A stretch of DNA of 64,000 nt, from NCBI RefSeq assembly GCF_009754915.1, contig NZ_WPIK01000015.1, forward strand, positions 1 through 64,000, written 5' to 3'. This DNA is from Mucilaginibacter arboris (GTDB taxonomy: Bacteria > Bacteroidota > Bacteroidia > Sphingobacteriales > Sphingobacteriaceae). Both the position numbers and the translations under genes were made by a program. Shown piece after piece: positions 23,363-32,118 of this stretch (its first letter is position 1; each line of letters opens with the position of its first letter). The notes beneath the pieces are model-generated. The model searched no databases. It was not told the DNA's origin and worked only from the letters and a program-made list of their open reading frames with translations.

Positions 23363-24538
23363 TCAGGATAAATTATAAGCAGGATCTGTAACCGCAGCAA
23401 CAATTTGTGCCTGGCCGGCCAGTAATGCTTCGGCATATTCCTGGTGAAGTATACGTCGGGGCAACTCATTCGGAAAAAATTCAAGGTCCCACAATCCTGC
23501 CTGGTGCCAAACGGTTAAATGGTCCCAGTCTGGCCGGTCAATAATAGGGTAAATGCAAACTCCCCACAAAGGGATTTTCTTTTGCAGTAAAATTTCTATT
23601 TCATCTGCAATATACTTCATCCATTTCGGCCGGTCTTCTTTCGGGTGACTGGTTTCTGATAAAACTACAGGTCGCTGATAGCGTTGGTAAGCTTCTGCCA
23701 GTAAACTGTTGAACGGCCTGAAGCGGGGGTCGCGAGGCTCATCGATCCACTTCAAGAATTGATGTGTTGTGCTAACCCATTGATTATTATAATAATAGTT
23801 GAAACCGAGTATATCAAGGTAATTGGTAGAACCGCCAAGTTCCGGACAAATACGGCCCGAAAGAATATCGAGCACCTGATACTGGTTTTCGTGCAGGTTC
23901 TTTGCAGCTAAAAGTTCTTCTTCTGTGGCATTTAGCGGCGGTACAACCTGTATCAATGGCTCTGTTGTCATGATCCGGATAGAAGGATCTATTTCGCGCA
24001 TCGCTACAATAGCATCGATATAAGCACGCATCAGCGCATATTTTAAATCCCAACCCTGGTTGATGCTGTAAGGCGTAGTACCACGCACTTCACCGCCCAG
24101 CCAGGAAATGAAGCTTACTTCGTTTATAGGTGTAACAATCAGCACATCGTCTGGACTAACCGAACGATAAAAACGTACAAAAGCACGGCATAAAGCAGAA
24201 AAACGCGGTGTAAAATGGGGATGGGTTGGCGTTAAATCTGTTGCAAAACCAAAATGGCAAATATCCCACACTTGTTGTATGCCGTTGGCTTTGCCTCTTT
24301 CAATCATGTGGGCAACTGTAGTCCAATCGTATTCGTATGGTTTTTTTTCGACGTGGCTCCATTGGATACCTTCGCGCACAGTTTTAATATTAAACTGTTC
24401 CAGGTCCTTGTAATCCTGATCTATCAGTTCCAGATGTGCGGTTTCCTTCAGTAAGTCAACCCGGTTTCCATAATAATTCAGCTGGTCTGTGCATTCGTAA
24501 CCTGCCATCCAAAAAGACTGGAAAGGATTTTTGTTCAT
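23363..24538 (-). CDS. GH1-like (clan A) glycoside hydrolase
   Basis: 391 aa, a TIM-barrel glycosidase. The probable acid/base is Glu140 in TPINEVSF and the nucleophile Glu295 in VVLSETSHPK, at the ends of strands 4 and 7 as in clan GH-A. Other family-1-like features are REGIQWSHVEKKPYEYDW and LDILGFNYYYNNQW. It is shorter than classic GH1 enzymes (about 450 aa). No signal peptide, so it works in the cytoplasm on imported oligosaccharides. The gene is followed by the motif-pair hairpin. The sugar specificity cannot be read from sequence. Confidence 0.82.
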   Translation of the reverse strand: MNKNPFQSFWMAGYECTDQLNYYGNRVDLLKETAHLELIDQDYKDLEQFNIKTVREGIQWSHVEKKPYEYDWTTVAHMIERGKANGIQQVWDICHFGFATDLTPTHPHFTPRFSALCRAFVRFYRSVSPDDVLIVTPINEVSFISWLGGEVRGTTPYSINQGWDLKYALMRAYIDAIVAMREIDPSIRIMTTEPLIQVVPPLNATEEELLAAKNLHENQYQVLDILSGRICPELGGSTNYLDILGFNYYYNNQWVSTTHQFLKWIDEPRDPRFRPFNSLLAEAYQRYQRPVVLSETSHPKEDRPKWMKYIADEIEILLQKKIPLWGVCIYPIIDRPDWDHLTVWHQAGLWDLEFFPNELPRRILHQEYAEALLAGQAQIVAAVTDPAYNLS

Positions 24539-24652
24539 TTTATATTATTTATTTAATATCGTAAAAGACATTGTTAACAGGAAAAAGCTTTTTTTGTGAA
24601 GTAAAATATTTGTTTCTTTTAAAATATTTTATCCCTTTCAGGTTTGTGCTAT

Positions 24653-25444
24653 TTATGGCACTACAATTTCACCCCGCAGATAAGTTATCGCTTTACCTGA
24701 AATCAGTACCCGGCCGCCGTTATTTTCACACCAAAGTTCTCCTTTTCGAGCGGATAACTGGAAAGCGTGCATACTGTTTTTACCTAACCTTTTTGCCCAG
24801 TATGGAATTAAAGTACAATGTGCAGAACCGGTTACCGGATCTTCGGGAATACCGCTGCCGGGAGCGAAAAAGCGGGAAACAAAATCAACCTCTTTACCAG
24901 GAGCAGTAACAATAACGCCGATTGTATCAATCTTGCTTAGCAAATTAAAATCCGGGTTTAGGTTGATAATGTCTTCTTCCTTTTCGTAAACCATAAAATA
25001 GTCTCTCGATTTTTGTATGCTAAAAGGAGTACTGCCACCGCCCAAAGCCTCAAGCAAAATATTTGGTGTTTTACAAGTTTGAGGCGGACGTGAAGGAAAA
25101 TCTAAAGAATAAAGCTCATCTTTTTTGGAAACGACCAATGTTCCGGCAACTTTTGTTTTAAAATTGATGTGCTCTTTGGTATAATTTAACTCTGTACAAA
25201 GAATATGAGCGGAAGCTAAAGTAGCATGTCCGCACAGATCAATTTCCAGTTCCGGTGTAAACCAGCGAAGCATAAAACCATCTCCGTCAGGAACAAAAAA
25301 AGCAGTTTCGGCAAGATTGTTTTCTAAAGCAATTTGTTGCATCGTTTCATCCGGAAGCCATTCTTTTAATGGACAAACAGCAGCAGGGTTTCCACCAAAA
25401 AGCCGATTGGTAAAAGCATCAGCCTGATAAATAGGGATAGTCAT
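24653..25444 (-). CDS. PhzF-family isomerase/epimerase
   Basis: 263 aa, of the usual ~260-300-aa length. The signature is YQADAFTNRLFGGNPAAVCP at the start, the catalytic Glu46 in NNLAETAFF, and GHATLASAHILC near residue 72. The second lobe repeats the pattern with RFFAPGSGIPEDPVTGSAHC. Apart from phenazine synthesis in pseudomonads, members of this family are proline-racemase-like isomerases of unknown substrate. No phenazine genes are nearby, so a housekeeping role is more likely. Cytoplasmic. Confidence 0.9.
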   Translation of the reverse strand: MTIPIYQADAFTNRLFGGNPAAVCPLKEWLPDETMQQIALENNLAETAFFVPDGDGFMLRWFTPELEIDLCGHATLASAHILCTELNYTKEHINFKTKVAGTLVVSKKDELYSLDFPSRPPQTCKTPNILLEALGGGSTPFSIQKSRDYFMVYEKEEDIINLNPDFNLLSKIDTIGVIVTAPGKEVDFVSRFFAPGSGIPEDPVTGSAHCTLIPYWAKRLGKNSMHAFQLSARKGELWCENNGGRVLISGKAITYLRGEIVVP

Positions 25445-25490
25445 GATTATGATATGAGTTATAGGCTAAGATAAAATTTTACAACGAACC

Positions 25491-26909
25491 TTACTCTATC
25501 CATATAACAGAATTGCCCGTGCCATACTGATTTTGCTCCCATAGTTTGTTTCCGGGATCTAAAATCCAGTTTCCATCTACCAAAAACTTATAGAGATACT
25601 TGCCTGGTTTTAGGCGTATATTGATTATCCATACATCGCCTTTGTGCTCAAGCGTATAGCCTTGTTCATTCCAATTGTTAAAATTACCTGCAAGCCGTAC
25701 AGTATGTGCCGAACTATAACCTTTTAAAGTAAATGTATGATTTGGTTTTACTGCCAAAAATGAGTTGGTATTACCATCTATTGTTATTTGATTTGGATTA
25801 AGCGGATCAACTATCCACTGGCCGTCTGCAATAAATTTATATTGATAATTGCCGGCAGAGATAGTATAATGAAGTATCCAGCCAGTAGTAGTTTTTGTTA
25901 GTGGAAGCATATTAGTATCCCAATTGTTAAAGGTGCCTGCCACAAAAACTTTATGGGCATTAGTATAGCCGTTTAGCTTAAAGGTAACAGCTTCGCCGAG
26001 CAGAAGCACCGAGCTGAGAACACTATTCTGTACCTGAGTAAGCTTATTTGCCGGATCGGTTATCGAATAACCATCAACTATAAAACGGTATAAATAATTA
26101 CCGTCGTGCAGGTATAAAGGACATTCCCATCTGCCATTTTTTAAACGCATCGGTATTTCGTTCCATTTATTAAAACTGCCTGCAACAGTAATTTTACGGG
26201 CTGATGGATAACCAGCAAGCCTGAATGTATAATTATAGCGGAAGTAAATAGAATTGTTGTTGCCTACACCATCATCTTCACTTAGTTTGTTATTTACATC
26301 AGTTGTCCAGTTGCTGTTAATAATAAATTTGTATGCATATTTACCGGGTTCCAGCCTTACATCAAACACCCAGCCACTGTCGGTTTTGTTCATATTGCCT
26401 TTAATGGTGCTCCAGTTATTAAAACTTCCTGATACAAACACACGTCTTGCCTGTATATTGCCTGGTACAAAAAACCTGGTTAAACCAGATGAAAGTTCGT
26501 GTACGGTAACCCTCGAAAAATTATTAACACCATAAGCCACTTCTGACGGATAGCCCGGCCTCGAACTACTTTTATACACATTACTGCTAAGGAAATACGG
26601 GGTTATTTGTATGTTTTCCTTTCCGTCTGATAACGAGCGGTTCAATTCAATAATATTCTTTTTTGCTTTAACATCCCAACCATTTTTAATAGCAGGCAGG
26701 TAATTTCCCTGCAGCAGCATTTCTGCAGTTTGTCCAACTATACCACCAACCCGTAGCAAGCTATCTATCTCTGTTTTACTTGTATGAACATCTACTATTA
26801 ATATTAAATGATCACGAGACATAACAATACGATTACGCTTCTGTGCCCGTGCTTCCATTAAGCTGCAGAGCATCAGTAACATTGTAAATAAATGTTTAAG
26901 CGTTCTCAT
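25491..26909 (-). CDS. exported protein with four CBM48/AMPK-type modules
   Basis: 472 aa. A signal peptide (LFTMLLMLCSLMEARAQ) is followed by a ~130-residue leading domain and four tandem modules of ~80 residues. Each has the pattern V.VSGSFNNW, GWVFDVRLEPGKYAYKFIIN, then W..D..NKL. The four modules begin near residues 155, 235, 320 and 400. This is the AMPK-beta/CBM48 glycogen-binding fold, usually found singly. Four in tandem outside the cytoplasm suggests binding of a long alpha-glucan or a structural role. It follows a two-DTG protease by 5 bp on the same strand. Confidence 0.82.
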   Translation of the reverse strand: MRTLKHLFTMLLMLCSLMEARAQKRNRIVMSRDHLILIVDVHTSKTEIDSLLRVGGIVGQTAEMLLQGNYLPAIKNGWDVKAKKNIIELNRSLSDGKENIQITPYFLSSNVYKSSSRPGYPSEVAYGVNNFSRVTVHELSSGLTRFFVPGNIQARRVFVSGSFNNWSTIKGNMNKTDSGWVFDVRLEPGKYAYKFIINSNWTTDVNNKLSEDDGVGNNNSIYFRYNYTFRLAGYPSARKITVAGSFNKWNEIPMRLKNGRWECPLYLHDGNYLYRFIVDGYSITDPANKLTQVQNSVLSSVLLLGEAVTFKLNGYTNAHKVFVAGTFNNWDTNMLPLTKTTTGWILHYTISAGNYQYKFIADGQWIVDPLNPNQITIDGNTNSFLAVKPNHTFTLKGYSSAHTVRLAGNFNNWNEQGYTLEHKGDVWIINIRLKPGKYLYKFLVDGNWILDPGNKLWEQNQYGTGNSVIWIE

Positions 26910-26914
26910 TTTGG

Positions 26915-27895
26915 TTAATGATGAGTATAAATGTACATTTCAAATTCTTTTTTAGCGAAGTTTATGGTGAAGATGCCCCTTGCAAAAAAGTCGTAACCTA
27001 ATATACCATCAAACGTGTAACCATAAAATTTGCCTATGTTTTCAAGGTTAGAAACTAAAACACGGTTATTTGGAAAGGTATAACCGTCAATATTTAGCTT
27101 GTTAAAAGAAGCATAAATGATTTCGTAAGATTTTCCTCCAACACCCAATACATTATTACGATTAATAACCTGTAATGATTTGATGATTTTTTTAGAAACA
27201 TGAAGATCGAGCATGTTGGTTTCGGCGCCGGTATCAAACGCAAACCAAATACTTTTATCATTAACGTTGCCTTTAATAAACATTACATCGTTCATACATT
27301 TAAAAGTGGTTTTAACGTCAGGCTTGTCAAATACTTTTTCTCCCGGCAGTATATCTCCATTTTTATCAAGCTTATGAATATAAAGCAGGTTTTTAGAAAT
27401 ATCTACCGTTATGGCAAGCTTGGCAAACAGGCGGGTACCTAACAGGCCCAGAATTTTAATCTGTTTGCTGTTTTCAATGCCCGACAAATCGGTCACATCG
27501 GCTACAAGGCGGTCGTAATGTAAGTCAAATCCTAAAGATAAATTATGAACAATGGCTGTAAAAGTGTTTGAGGAACGGCCATTGATTCCGCCCGATTCCT
27601 GTTCCTTGATCTTAGGAAGGCCCCGAAAATAAGTAGAATTTAAAATGAGATAAGGAGCACCCGTATCCAATACAAAGTTGCCCCCTACAGAATCCAACTG
27701 TGCTTCTACAATAATCAGGTTTCCAGCTCGTTTAATAGGGATTGCTAAAACTTTAAAATCGCCGTAAGGGTCAGAATCGCTTTCAATTAATGATTTAAAA
27801 TTAATACCGCCAATAATAATATCCGGTTTGCCCATAGCTTTTACGCCACTTAAGGCCGATAGCAAAAGTACGATAAGCAAAATCCGTTTGAACAT
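26915..27895 (-). CDS. retropepsin-like aspartic protease, bilobal
   Basis: 326 aa with a signal peptide (RILLIVLLLSALSGVKA). Two Asp-Thr-Gly motifs are visible, Asp77 (FVLDTGAPY) and Asp221 (FAFDTGAETN), each followed by a hydrophobic-Gly pair (ILGLLGTRL, FDGILGYDFF). This is a pepsin-like bilobal arrangement in a retropepsin-like sequence. It should act in the periplasm or on the surface. The CBM48-repeat gene starts 5 bp downstream, so the two form an operon. The substrate may be its partner or another exported protein. One motif copy (27101-27114) lies inside. Confidence 0.85.
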   Translation of the reverse strand: MFKRILLIVLLLSALSGVKAMGKPDIIIGGINFKSLIESDSDPYGDFKVLAIPIKRAGNLIIVEAQLDSVGGNFVLDTGAPYLILNSTYFRGLPKIKEQESGGINGRSSNTFTAIVHNLSLGFDLHYDRLVADVTDLSGIENSKQIKILGLLGTRLFAKLAITVDISKNLLYIHKLDKNGDILPGEKVFDKPDVKTTFKCMNDVMFIKGNVNDKSIWFAFDTGAETNMLDLHVSKKIIKSLQVINRNNVLGVGGKSYEIIYASFNKLNIDGYTFPNNRVLVSNLENIGKFYGYTFDGILGYDFFARGIFTINFAKKEFEMYIYTHH

Positions 27896-27999
27896 GTGGC
27901 CAAGGTGTAGGAATAAGACGCCGGGTAGGTAAATAAAGTTACACAGCTAAGGCCATTTTAAATAAAACGTATTTGGAAGTTTTTAGAAAGAATGATTGA

Positions 28000-28713
28000 T
28001 TAAAACAAATCCAACTGCGTGCTTCTTTTATCACCCATATTTTGTGTTCGTACCAGGTTAACTAATAAATGAGCTTTACGGGTTGGATCGGGAATACGAT
28101 AACCGGAAATACATTGTTTAATAATAGCCAGACTTTGTTCTAAAGTAATGCGGTGGCCGGGAGAAATAAAAACCGGGTTAACTTTATTTTTAGTACGAAG
28201 CGCTGCGCCAATTACTTCTTCCTGATCGTAAATTAAACTTGCTGATCCGGCAGTTTCCGGCAAAGCTTCAAACTTCCCGGTTAATAAACTTTTGGCACAA
28301 CCCATTGCAGGCGTATCGGTAACTAAACCAAAGTGTGTTGCAATGCCCATTCGGCGCGGATGTGCAATTCCTTGCCCGTCTAAAACCATTAAATCGGGTT
28401 TTACTTCTAATTGGCCCCATGCTTTTAACAGAGAAGGGATTTCGCGGAAAGAGAGCAAACCTGGAATATATGGAAAGGAGGTTTTGCTGATAACCGTTGC
28501 TTTTGCAACTTCCTGTAAAGGCGGAAAACTTAAAACGATGATTCCGGCATAAACCGTTTCTTCGTATTTATTAAAAGAAATATCAGCTCCGGCAATGGTT
28601 TGGATGGGTTTTAAAAGTGGTTCAATCCTAATTTCTTTACGAAGCTGCTGTTGCAGTTCGATTGCCTGGACAGGGGTGAGGTTTTCGTATTCCTCCGGAG
28701 AAATTAGTGGCAT
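28000..28713 (-). CDS. nfi: endonuclease V (deoxyinosine 3-prime endonuclease)
   Basis: 237 aa, full length. Endonuclease V motifs are IAGADISFNKYEETVYAGII (catalytic Asp44), PYIPGLLSFREIP, DLMVLDGQGIAHPRRMGIA (second acidic centre) and GHRITLEQSLAI. It cuts the second bond 3-prime of deoxyinosine, starting repair of deaminated adenine. The start ATG (28711-28713) overlaps a 14-bp motif on the opposite strand, and another near-motif lies at the 3-prime end encoding DKRST (28019-28032). The gene is probably monocistronic. Confidence 0.93.
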   Translation of the reverse strand: MPLISPEEYENLTPVQAIELQQQLRKEIRIEPLLKPIQTIAGADISFNKYEETVYAGIIVLSFPPLQEVAKATVISKTSFPYIPGLLSFREIPSLLKAWGQLEVKPDLMVLDGQGIAHPRRMGIATHFGLVTDTPAMGCAKSLLTGKFEALPETAGSASLIYDQEEVIGAALRTKNKVNPVFISPGHRITLEQSLAIIKQCISGYRIPDPTRKAHLLVNLVRTQNMGDKRSTQLDLF

Positions 28714-28724
28714 AAAAGAAGCAT
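28711..28724 (+). repeat. interspersed motif overlapping the nfi start codon
   Basis: CATAAAAGAAGCAT; its first three bases are the complement of the nfi ATG. Confidence 0.88.
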
Positions 28725-28773
28725 TTTAACTTTAACCAATATTAGCAGAAAGCGTTTTCGCAAAGGCTGTAAA

Positions 28774-28807
28774 ACAAAAAAGCTTTCATTTCTGAAAGCT
28801 TTTTTGT
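28774..28807. terminator. terminator of the sigma factor gene
   Basis: ACAAAAAAGCTTTCA pairs with TGAAAGCTTTTTTGT (15 bp, 4-nt loop TTTC). It begins 3 bp after the rpoD stop codon and lies between nfi and rpoD. Confidence 0.9.
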
Positions 28808-28809
28808 GA

Positions 28810-29670
28810 TTATCCTAAATAGGATTTTAAAATTTTACTGCGTGAAGTATGCCGCAATCTTTGTAAAGCTTTATCTTTTATCTGGCGGACACGCTCGCGT
28901 GTCAGGCTGAATTTTTCTCCGATTTCTTCCAGAGAAAAAGGGCTGCTGCCCCCTAAACCAAAAAACAACATGATGATCTCACGCTCGCGTTCTGTTAACG
29001 AAGATAAAGAACGCCTGATTTCTTCTGCCAGCGATTCATCAATCAACATAGAATCTGTGTTTGGTTCTTTGTTTCCTAATACATCCAGCAGTGTATTTTC
29101 TTCTCCGGTAACAAATGGCGCATCCATAGAAACATGGCGGCCGGAATTGCTCAGCGTATCAGAAATTTTATCAACAGTGGTTTCCAATGTATCGGCAAGT
29201 TCTTCTGGAGATGGCTCGCGTTCGTATTCCTGCTCCAGCTTAGAAAAAGCTTTGCTGATTTTGCTTAAAGAACCAACTTGGTTTAGCGGTAAACGTACAA
29301 TACGGGACTGTTCTGCAATAGCTTGTAAAATGGATTGCCGGATCCACCAAACAGCGTAAGAAATAAATTTAAAGCCTTTGGTTTCATCAAAACGTTTGGC
29401 AGCTTTTATTAAACCCAGGTTTCCTTCATTAATTAAATCGCCTAACGTAAGCCCTTGGTTTTGATATTGTTTTGCCACAGAAACAACAAAGCGCAGGTTG
29501 GTTTTGGTCAGGCGTTCTAACGCTGCCTGGTCGCCTTCCCTGATTTTTTGTGCTAAAATAACCTCTTCTTCTGCTGTAATTAAATCAACCTTGCCAATTT
29601 CATGAAGATATTTATCTAATGATTGCGACTCACGGTTAGTAATAGATTGCGTTATTTTGAGTTGTCTCAT
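28810..29670 (-). CDS. rpoD: primary RNA polymerase sigma factor (RpoD/SigA)
   Basis: 286 aa, the short form typical of Bacteroidota primary sigma factors, lacking a long region 1.1. Region 1.2 is [20 protein letters not shown]; region 2 has [40 protein letters not shown] and [13 protein letters not shown]; region 4 ends with [20 protein letters not shown]-type HTH sequence (here [20 protein letters not shown]). It directs recognition of TTTG/TAnnTTTG promoters in this phylum. Followed directly by a strong terminator. Very confident. Confidence 0.96.
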   Translation of the reverse strand: MRQLKITQSITNRESQSLDKYLHEIGKVDLITAEEEVILAQKIREGDQAALERLTKTNLRFVVSVAKQYQNQGLTLGDLINEGNLGLIKAAKRFDETKGFKFISYAVWWIRQSILQAIAEQSRIVRLPLNQVGSLSKISKAFSKLEQEYEREPSPEELADTLETTVDKISDTLSNSGRHVSMDAPFVTGEENTLLDVLGNKEPNTDSMLIDESLAEEIRRSLSSLTEREREIIMLFFGLGGSSPFSLEEIGEKFSLTRERVRQIKDKALQRLRHTSRSKILKSYLG

Positions 29671-29831
29671 TTATATTTTATACCTTGTTTCTTGTGTCTG
29701 ACCTAAAAACGTTCAAAAATAAAAAATATCTGCAAAAATTACCATCGCTTAAAACACTATTCGTATTTATTGGTTTCCAAAACTTTATTTTGAGGGCAAC
29801 AGTGTCAGAAATTGGAAATGTTTTTCACGGT

Positions 29832-30668
29832 TTAAATATCACTTAGGTTAAAAGTTTCATTTAGCCGGATACCTTTTTCTGTTCTTTTTACAGTACAGCA
29901 TTCGTTTTCCGGGTCGTGTTCTAAAAACAAAACATAGTTTTGATCGGCAGCTTCTTCCAAAAACACTTTCTTTTCGGTTAGCGTTTGCAACGGGAACATA
30001 TCATAAGCAGGAATATAAGCTAAAGGAATATGGCCGGCAGTGGGCAGCAAATCGGCTACATAAACCAATGTTTTATTTTTGTAGCTGATTTGCGGCAACA
30101 TCATGGCTTCGGTATGCCCGGAAGCAAAACGCACAGAAATTTTATCGGTAAAAGAAGCATTGGCCGGATTGATAAACTGAAGTTTTCCGCTTTCCTGTAT
30201 CGGTAAAATATTTTCTTTCAGGAAAGAAGCTTTTTCGCGTTCGTTTGGATAGATTGCCCAGTTCCAGTGTTTTTTGTTACTCCAATAATTGGCGTTTTTA
30301 AAAGCCATAACAGGTTTTTCGTTTTCCAGGTTCACGGCCCCGCCAACATGATCGAGGTGAAGATGCGTGAGGAAAACATCAGTTATATCATCCCGATGAA
30401 AGCCTAAATCATTTAAAGACTGATCGAGCGAAGCATCTCCATGTAAATAATAATGACTGAAAAATTTTTCACTCTGTTTTTTGCCAATACCCGTATCAAT
30501 CAATATTAGCTTTTCTTCATCTTCAACCAACAGGCAACGCATGGCAAACGTACACAAGTTATTTTCATCCGCAGGATTGGTTTTATTCCAGACGGTTTTG
30601 GGTACAACGCCAAACATGGCGCCGCCATCCAGTTTAAATAATCCGGTATTGATGGTATGGAGTTTCAT
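29832..30668 (-). CDS. metallo-beta-lactamase-fold hydrolase
   Basis: 278 aa. The zinc-binding signature HxHxDH is present in FLTHLHLDHVGGAV near residue 104. Further ligands are in FASGHTEAM (His) and VYVADLLPTAGH (Asp), and a final His in LFLEHDPENE. The domain architecture resembles the quorum-quenching lactonase and MBL hydrolase subgroup. No signal peptide. It is monocistronic as far as seen. A motif copy (30147-30160) lies within the gene, encoding ASFTD. Substrate unknown. Confidence 0.87.
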   Translation of the reverse strand: MKLHTINTGLFKLDGGAMFGVVPKTVWNKTNPADENNLCTFAMRCLLVEDEEKLILIDTGIGKKQSEKFFSHYYLHGDASLDQSLNDLGFHRDDITDVFLTHLHLDHVGGAVNLENEKPVMAFKNANYWSNKKHWNWAIYPNEREKASFLKENILPIQESGKLQFINPANASFTDKISVRFASGHTEAMMLPQISYKNKTLVYVADLLPTAGHIPLAYIPAYDMFPLQTLTEKKVFLEEAADQNYVLFLEHDPENECCTVKRTEKGIRLNETFNLSDI

Positions 30669-30728
30669 GAGAGGGTGGAAGGATCGAAACTAAAAATAGT
30701 CTAAATAATTGAAGATTTAGACTTAAAA

Positions 30729-31088
30729 CTATTCTGTAATTAAACTATTCTGTAATTGATGCAATACTTCGTTCAATGCTGATTCCTTAATTATTCCTTT
30801 TATAGATAGGTCTTCATCCAAAATATCCCATCTAAGGCCAATACCATCAGCAATTAGTTCCCATTGATCTAACTCTGCCTGGCTTGCTTTTTTCAATTTT
30901 GGATAGTTGCTTAAAGCAATTTTCACTTCCATATTATTGTTTAGTTGCACAACTAGCCTATCCAACTTTTTGTCGGCTAAAAGCACTTGTTTTGCACGTA
31001 AACCTTGTTCGAAAATTAGACGATCAAAGGGATCTTTAGCTTTTTTATTTATGATTTTATCAGGGTGATTAATTTTCGAAGTGCTCAT
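30729..31088 (-). CDS. DUF2442-domain protein
   Basis: 119 aa. The C-terminal ~80 residues match the DUF2442 pattern (RLVVQLNNNMEVKIALSNYP, LKKASQAELDQWELIADGIG, LRWDILDEDLSIKGII). The N-terminal ~40 residues are basic. Its start overlaps the upstream DUF4160 gene by 20 bp, so translation is coupled. DUF4160 and DUF2442 genes are often adjacent and have been proposed to form a toxin-antitoxin-like module; no activity is established. Cytoplasmic. Confidence 0.75.
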   Translation of the reverse strand: MSTSKINHPDKIINKKAKDPFDRLIFEQGLRAKQVLLADKKLDRLVVQLNNNMEVKIALSNYPKLKKASQAELDQWELIADGIGLRWDILDEDLSIKGIIKESALNEVLHQLQNSLITE

Positions 31089-31308
31089 GCCATTTTTTAA
31101 TTAGTGTATTATAATGCTCTCGAAGAATATTCTTAATTTTTCGCCTTTCAATAAGTTTAAAGCCATAAGAGTATTCTTCGAGTAATTCTGGTTCTAACCA
31201 ATATTTTGCATTTGAAGTGTTTTTAGTAATATGTATGTGTGCTGGTTCATCATTTTCATTGCTATAAAAACTGAATTTATAACCATTTATTTCTAAAACT
31301 TTTGGCAT
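31069..31308 (-). CDS. DUF4160-domain protein
   Basis: 79 aa, full length for DUF4160. Signature: YKFSFYSNENDEPAHIHI near residues 10-28, where the HIHI stretch is typical, then AKYWLEPELLEEYSYGFKL. It is the first gene of a coupled pair with DUF2442 (20-bp overlap). The pair is found widely as an accessory module. It may act as the toxin-like partner, but that is only inferred from arrangement. Confidence 0.8.
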   Translation of the reverse strand: MPKVLEINGYKFSFYSNENDEPAHIHITKNTSNAKYWLEPELLEEYSYGFKLIERRKIKNILREHYNTLIKKWHEHFEN

Positions 31309-31344
31309 CTAAACAAATATAATTAAATAATATTATATCAATAC

Positions 31345-31668
31345 TCAGGATTCCTTAGAGACCAGTTTCAAACCCAATATCGATGCAATCAATAGAAAAA
31401 TAAAAAATAAACGCCAAAAATCAGCTGGTTCTTTAAAAATAAAAATACCTATTAAAACAGAGCCGGCTGCGCCAATTCCAGTCCAAACAGCATAAGCGGT
31501 GCCGATAGGAAGTGTTTGAATGGCTTTATTCATCAGCAAAAAACTTAAAGTGATGCAGATAAAAAAGCCAATGCTCCATTTTAAATTGCTGAAGTTGTTG
31601 GAAAATTTAAGGCAGGTGGTAAATCCAACCTCAAATAAACCGCCAAGAATTAGGTAGAACCAAGCCAT
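31345..31668 (-). CDS. SMR-family efflux protein, Gdx/SugE type
   Basis: 107 aa from the ATG at 31668; the ORF to 31758 adds a repeat-derived tail and is rejected. Four membrane helices, with the conserved Glu13 in GGLFEVGFTTCLKFS and the C-terminal pattern LPIGTAYAVWTGIGAAGS. That pattern is characteristic of the SugE/Gdx branch, which exports guanidinium or quaternary ammonium compounds as a dual-topology dimer. No guanidine riboswitch is obvious upstream. Usually two SMR genes occur in pairs; here only one is present. Confidence 0.85.
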   Translation of the reverse strand: MAWFYLILGGLFEVGFTTCLKFSNNFSNLKWSIGFFICITLSFLLMNKAIQTLPIGTAYAVWTGIGAAGSVLIGIFIFKEPADFWRLFFIFLLIASILGLKLVSKES

Positions 31669-31772
31669 AGTTTTTTCAGTTATCGGTTGTAAGTTGCCAG
31701 TTTTGGGTTTTGATGTCTTGCTGCTGTATAAGTTGCAGGATTGTATTTCAACTTTCAAGCTGATTAAAAAAT

Positions 31773-31798
31773 AAAAACCTGTGTTACCACAGGTTTTT
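31773..31798. terminator. bidirectional terminator
   Basis: AAAAACCTGTG pairs with CACAGGTTTTT around TTAC (11-bp stem, 4-nt loop). It sits between lpd and the SMR gene, immediately before the tandem motif array. Confidence 0.85.
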
Positions 31799-31802
31799 AG
31801 GT

Positions 31803-32060
31803 GATAAAAGAAGCATGAGATCAGTTGCCGGACATCAGTTGCCAGTTGCGAGTTGTGAGTTGCCGGTTTTATGGTGATAAAAGAAGCATGGAGATCAGTT
31901 GCCGGAGATCAGTTGAAGTTACCAGTTGTGAGTTGCCAGTTTTATGGTGATAAAAGAAGCATGGAGATCAGTTGCCAGTTTTGAGTTGTGGGTTGCCAGT
32001 TTTTAAAACAGAACTTTGCAGTAAGCACTTAAGCCAATTTTATGGTGATAAAAGAAGCAT
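31803..32060. repeat. tandem array of motif-bearing repeats
   Basis: Four exact motifs GATAAAAGAAGCAT begin at 31803, 31876, 31949 and 32047 (spacings 73, 73, 98), all on the plus strand. Each is preceded by TTTTATGGT or TTTTTAGGT. Between them lie imperfect AGTTGCCAGTTGTGAGTTG-type repeats. The unit is about 73 bp. No coding function is seen. Confidence 0.85.
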
Positions 32061-32118
32061 CGTATATACTTACGTCTGAAAAGAACTGGCAACAGGCAAC
32101 TCCAAACCGACAACTCAT

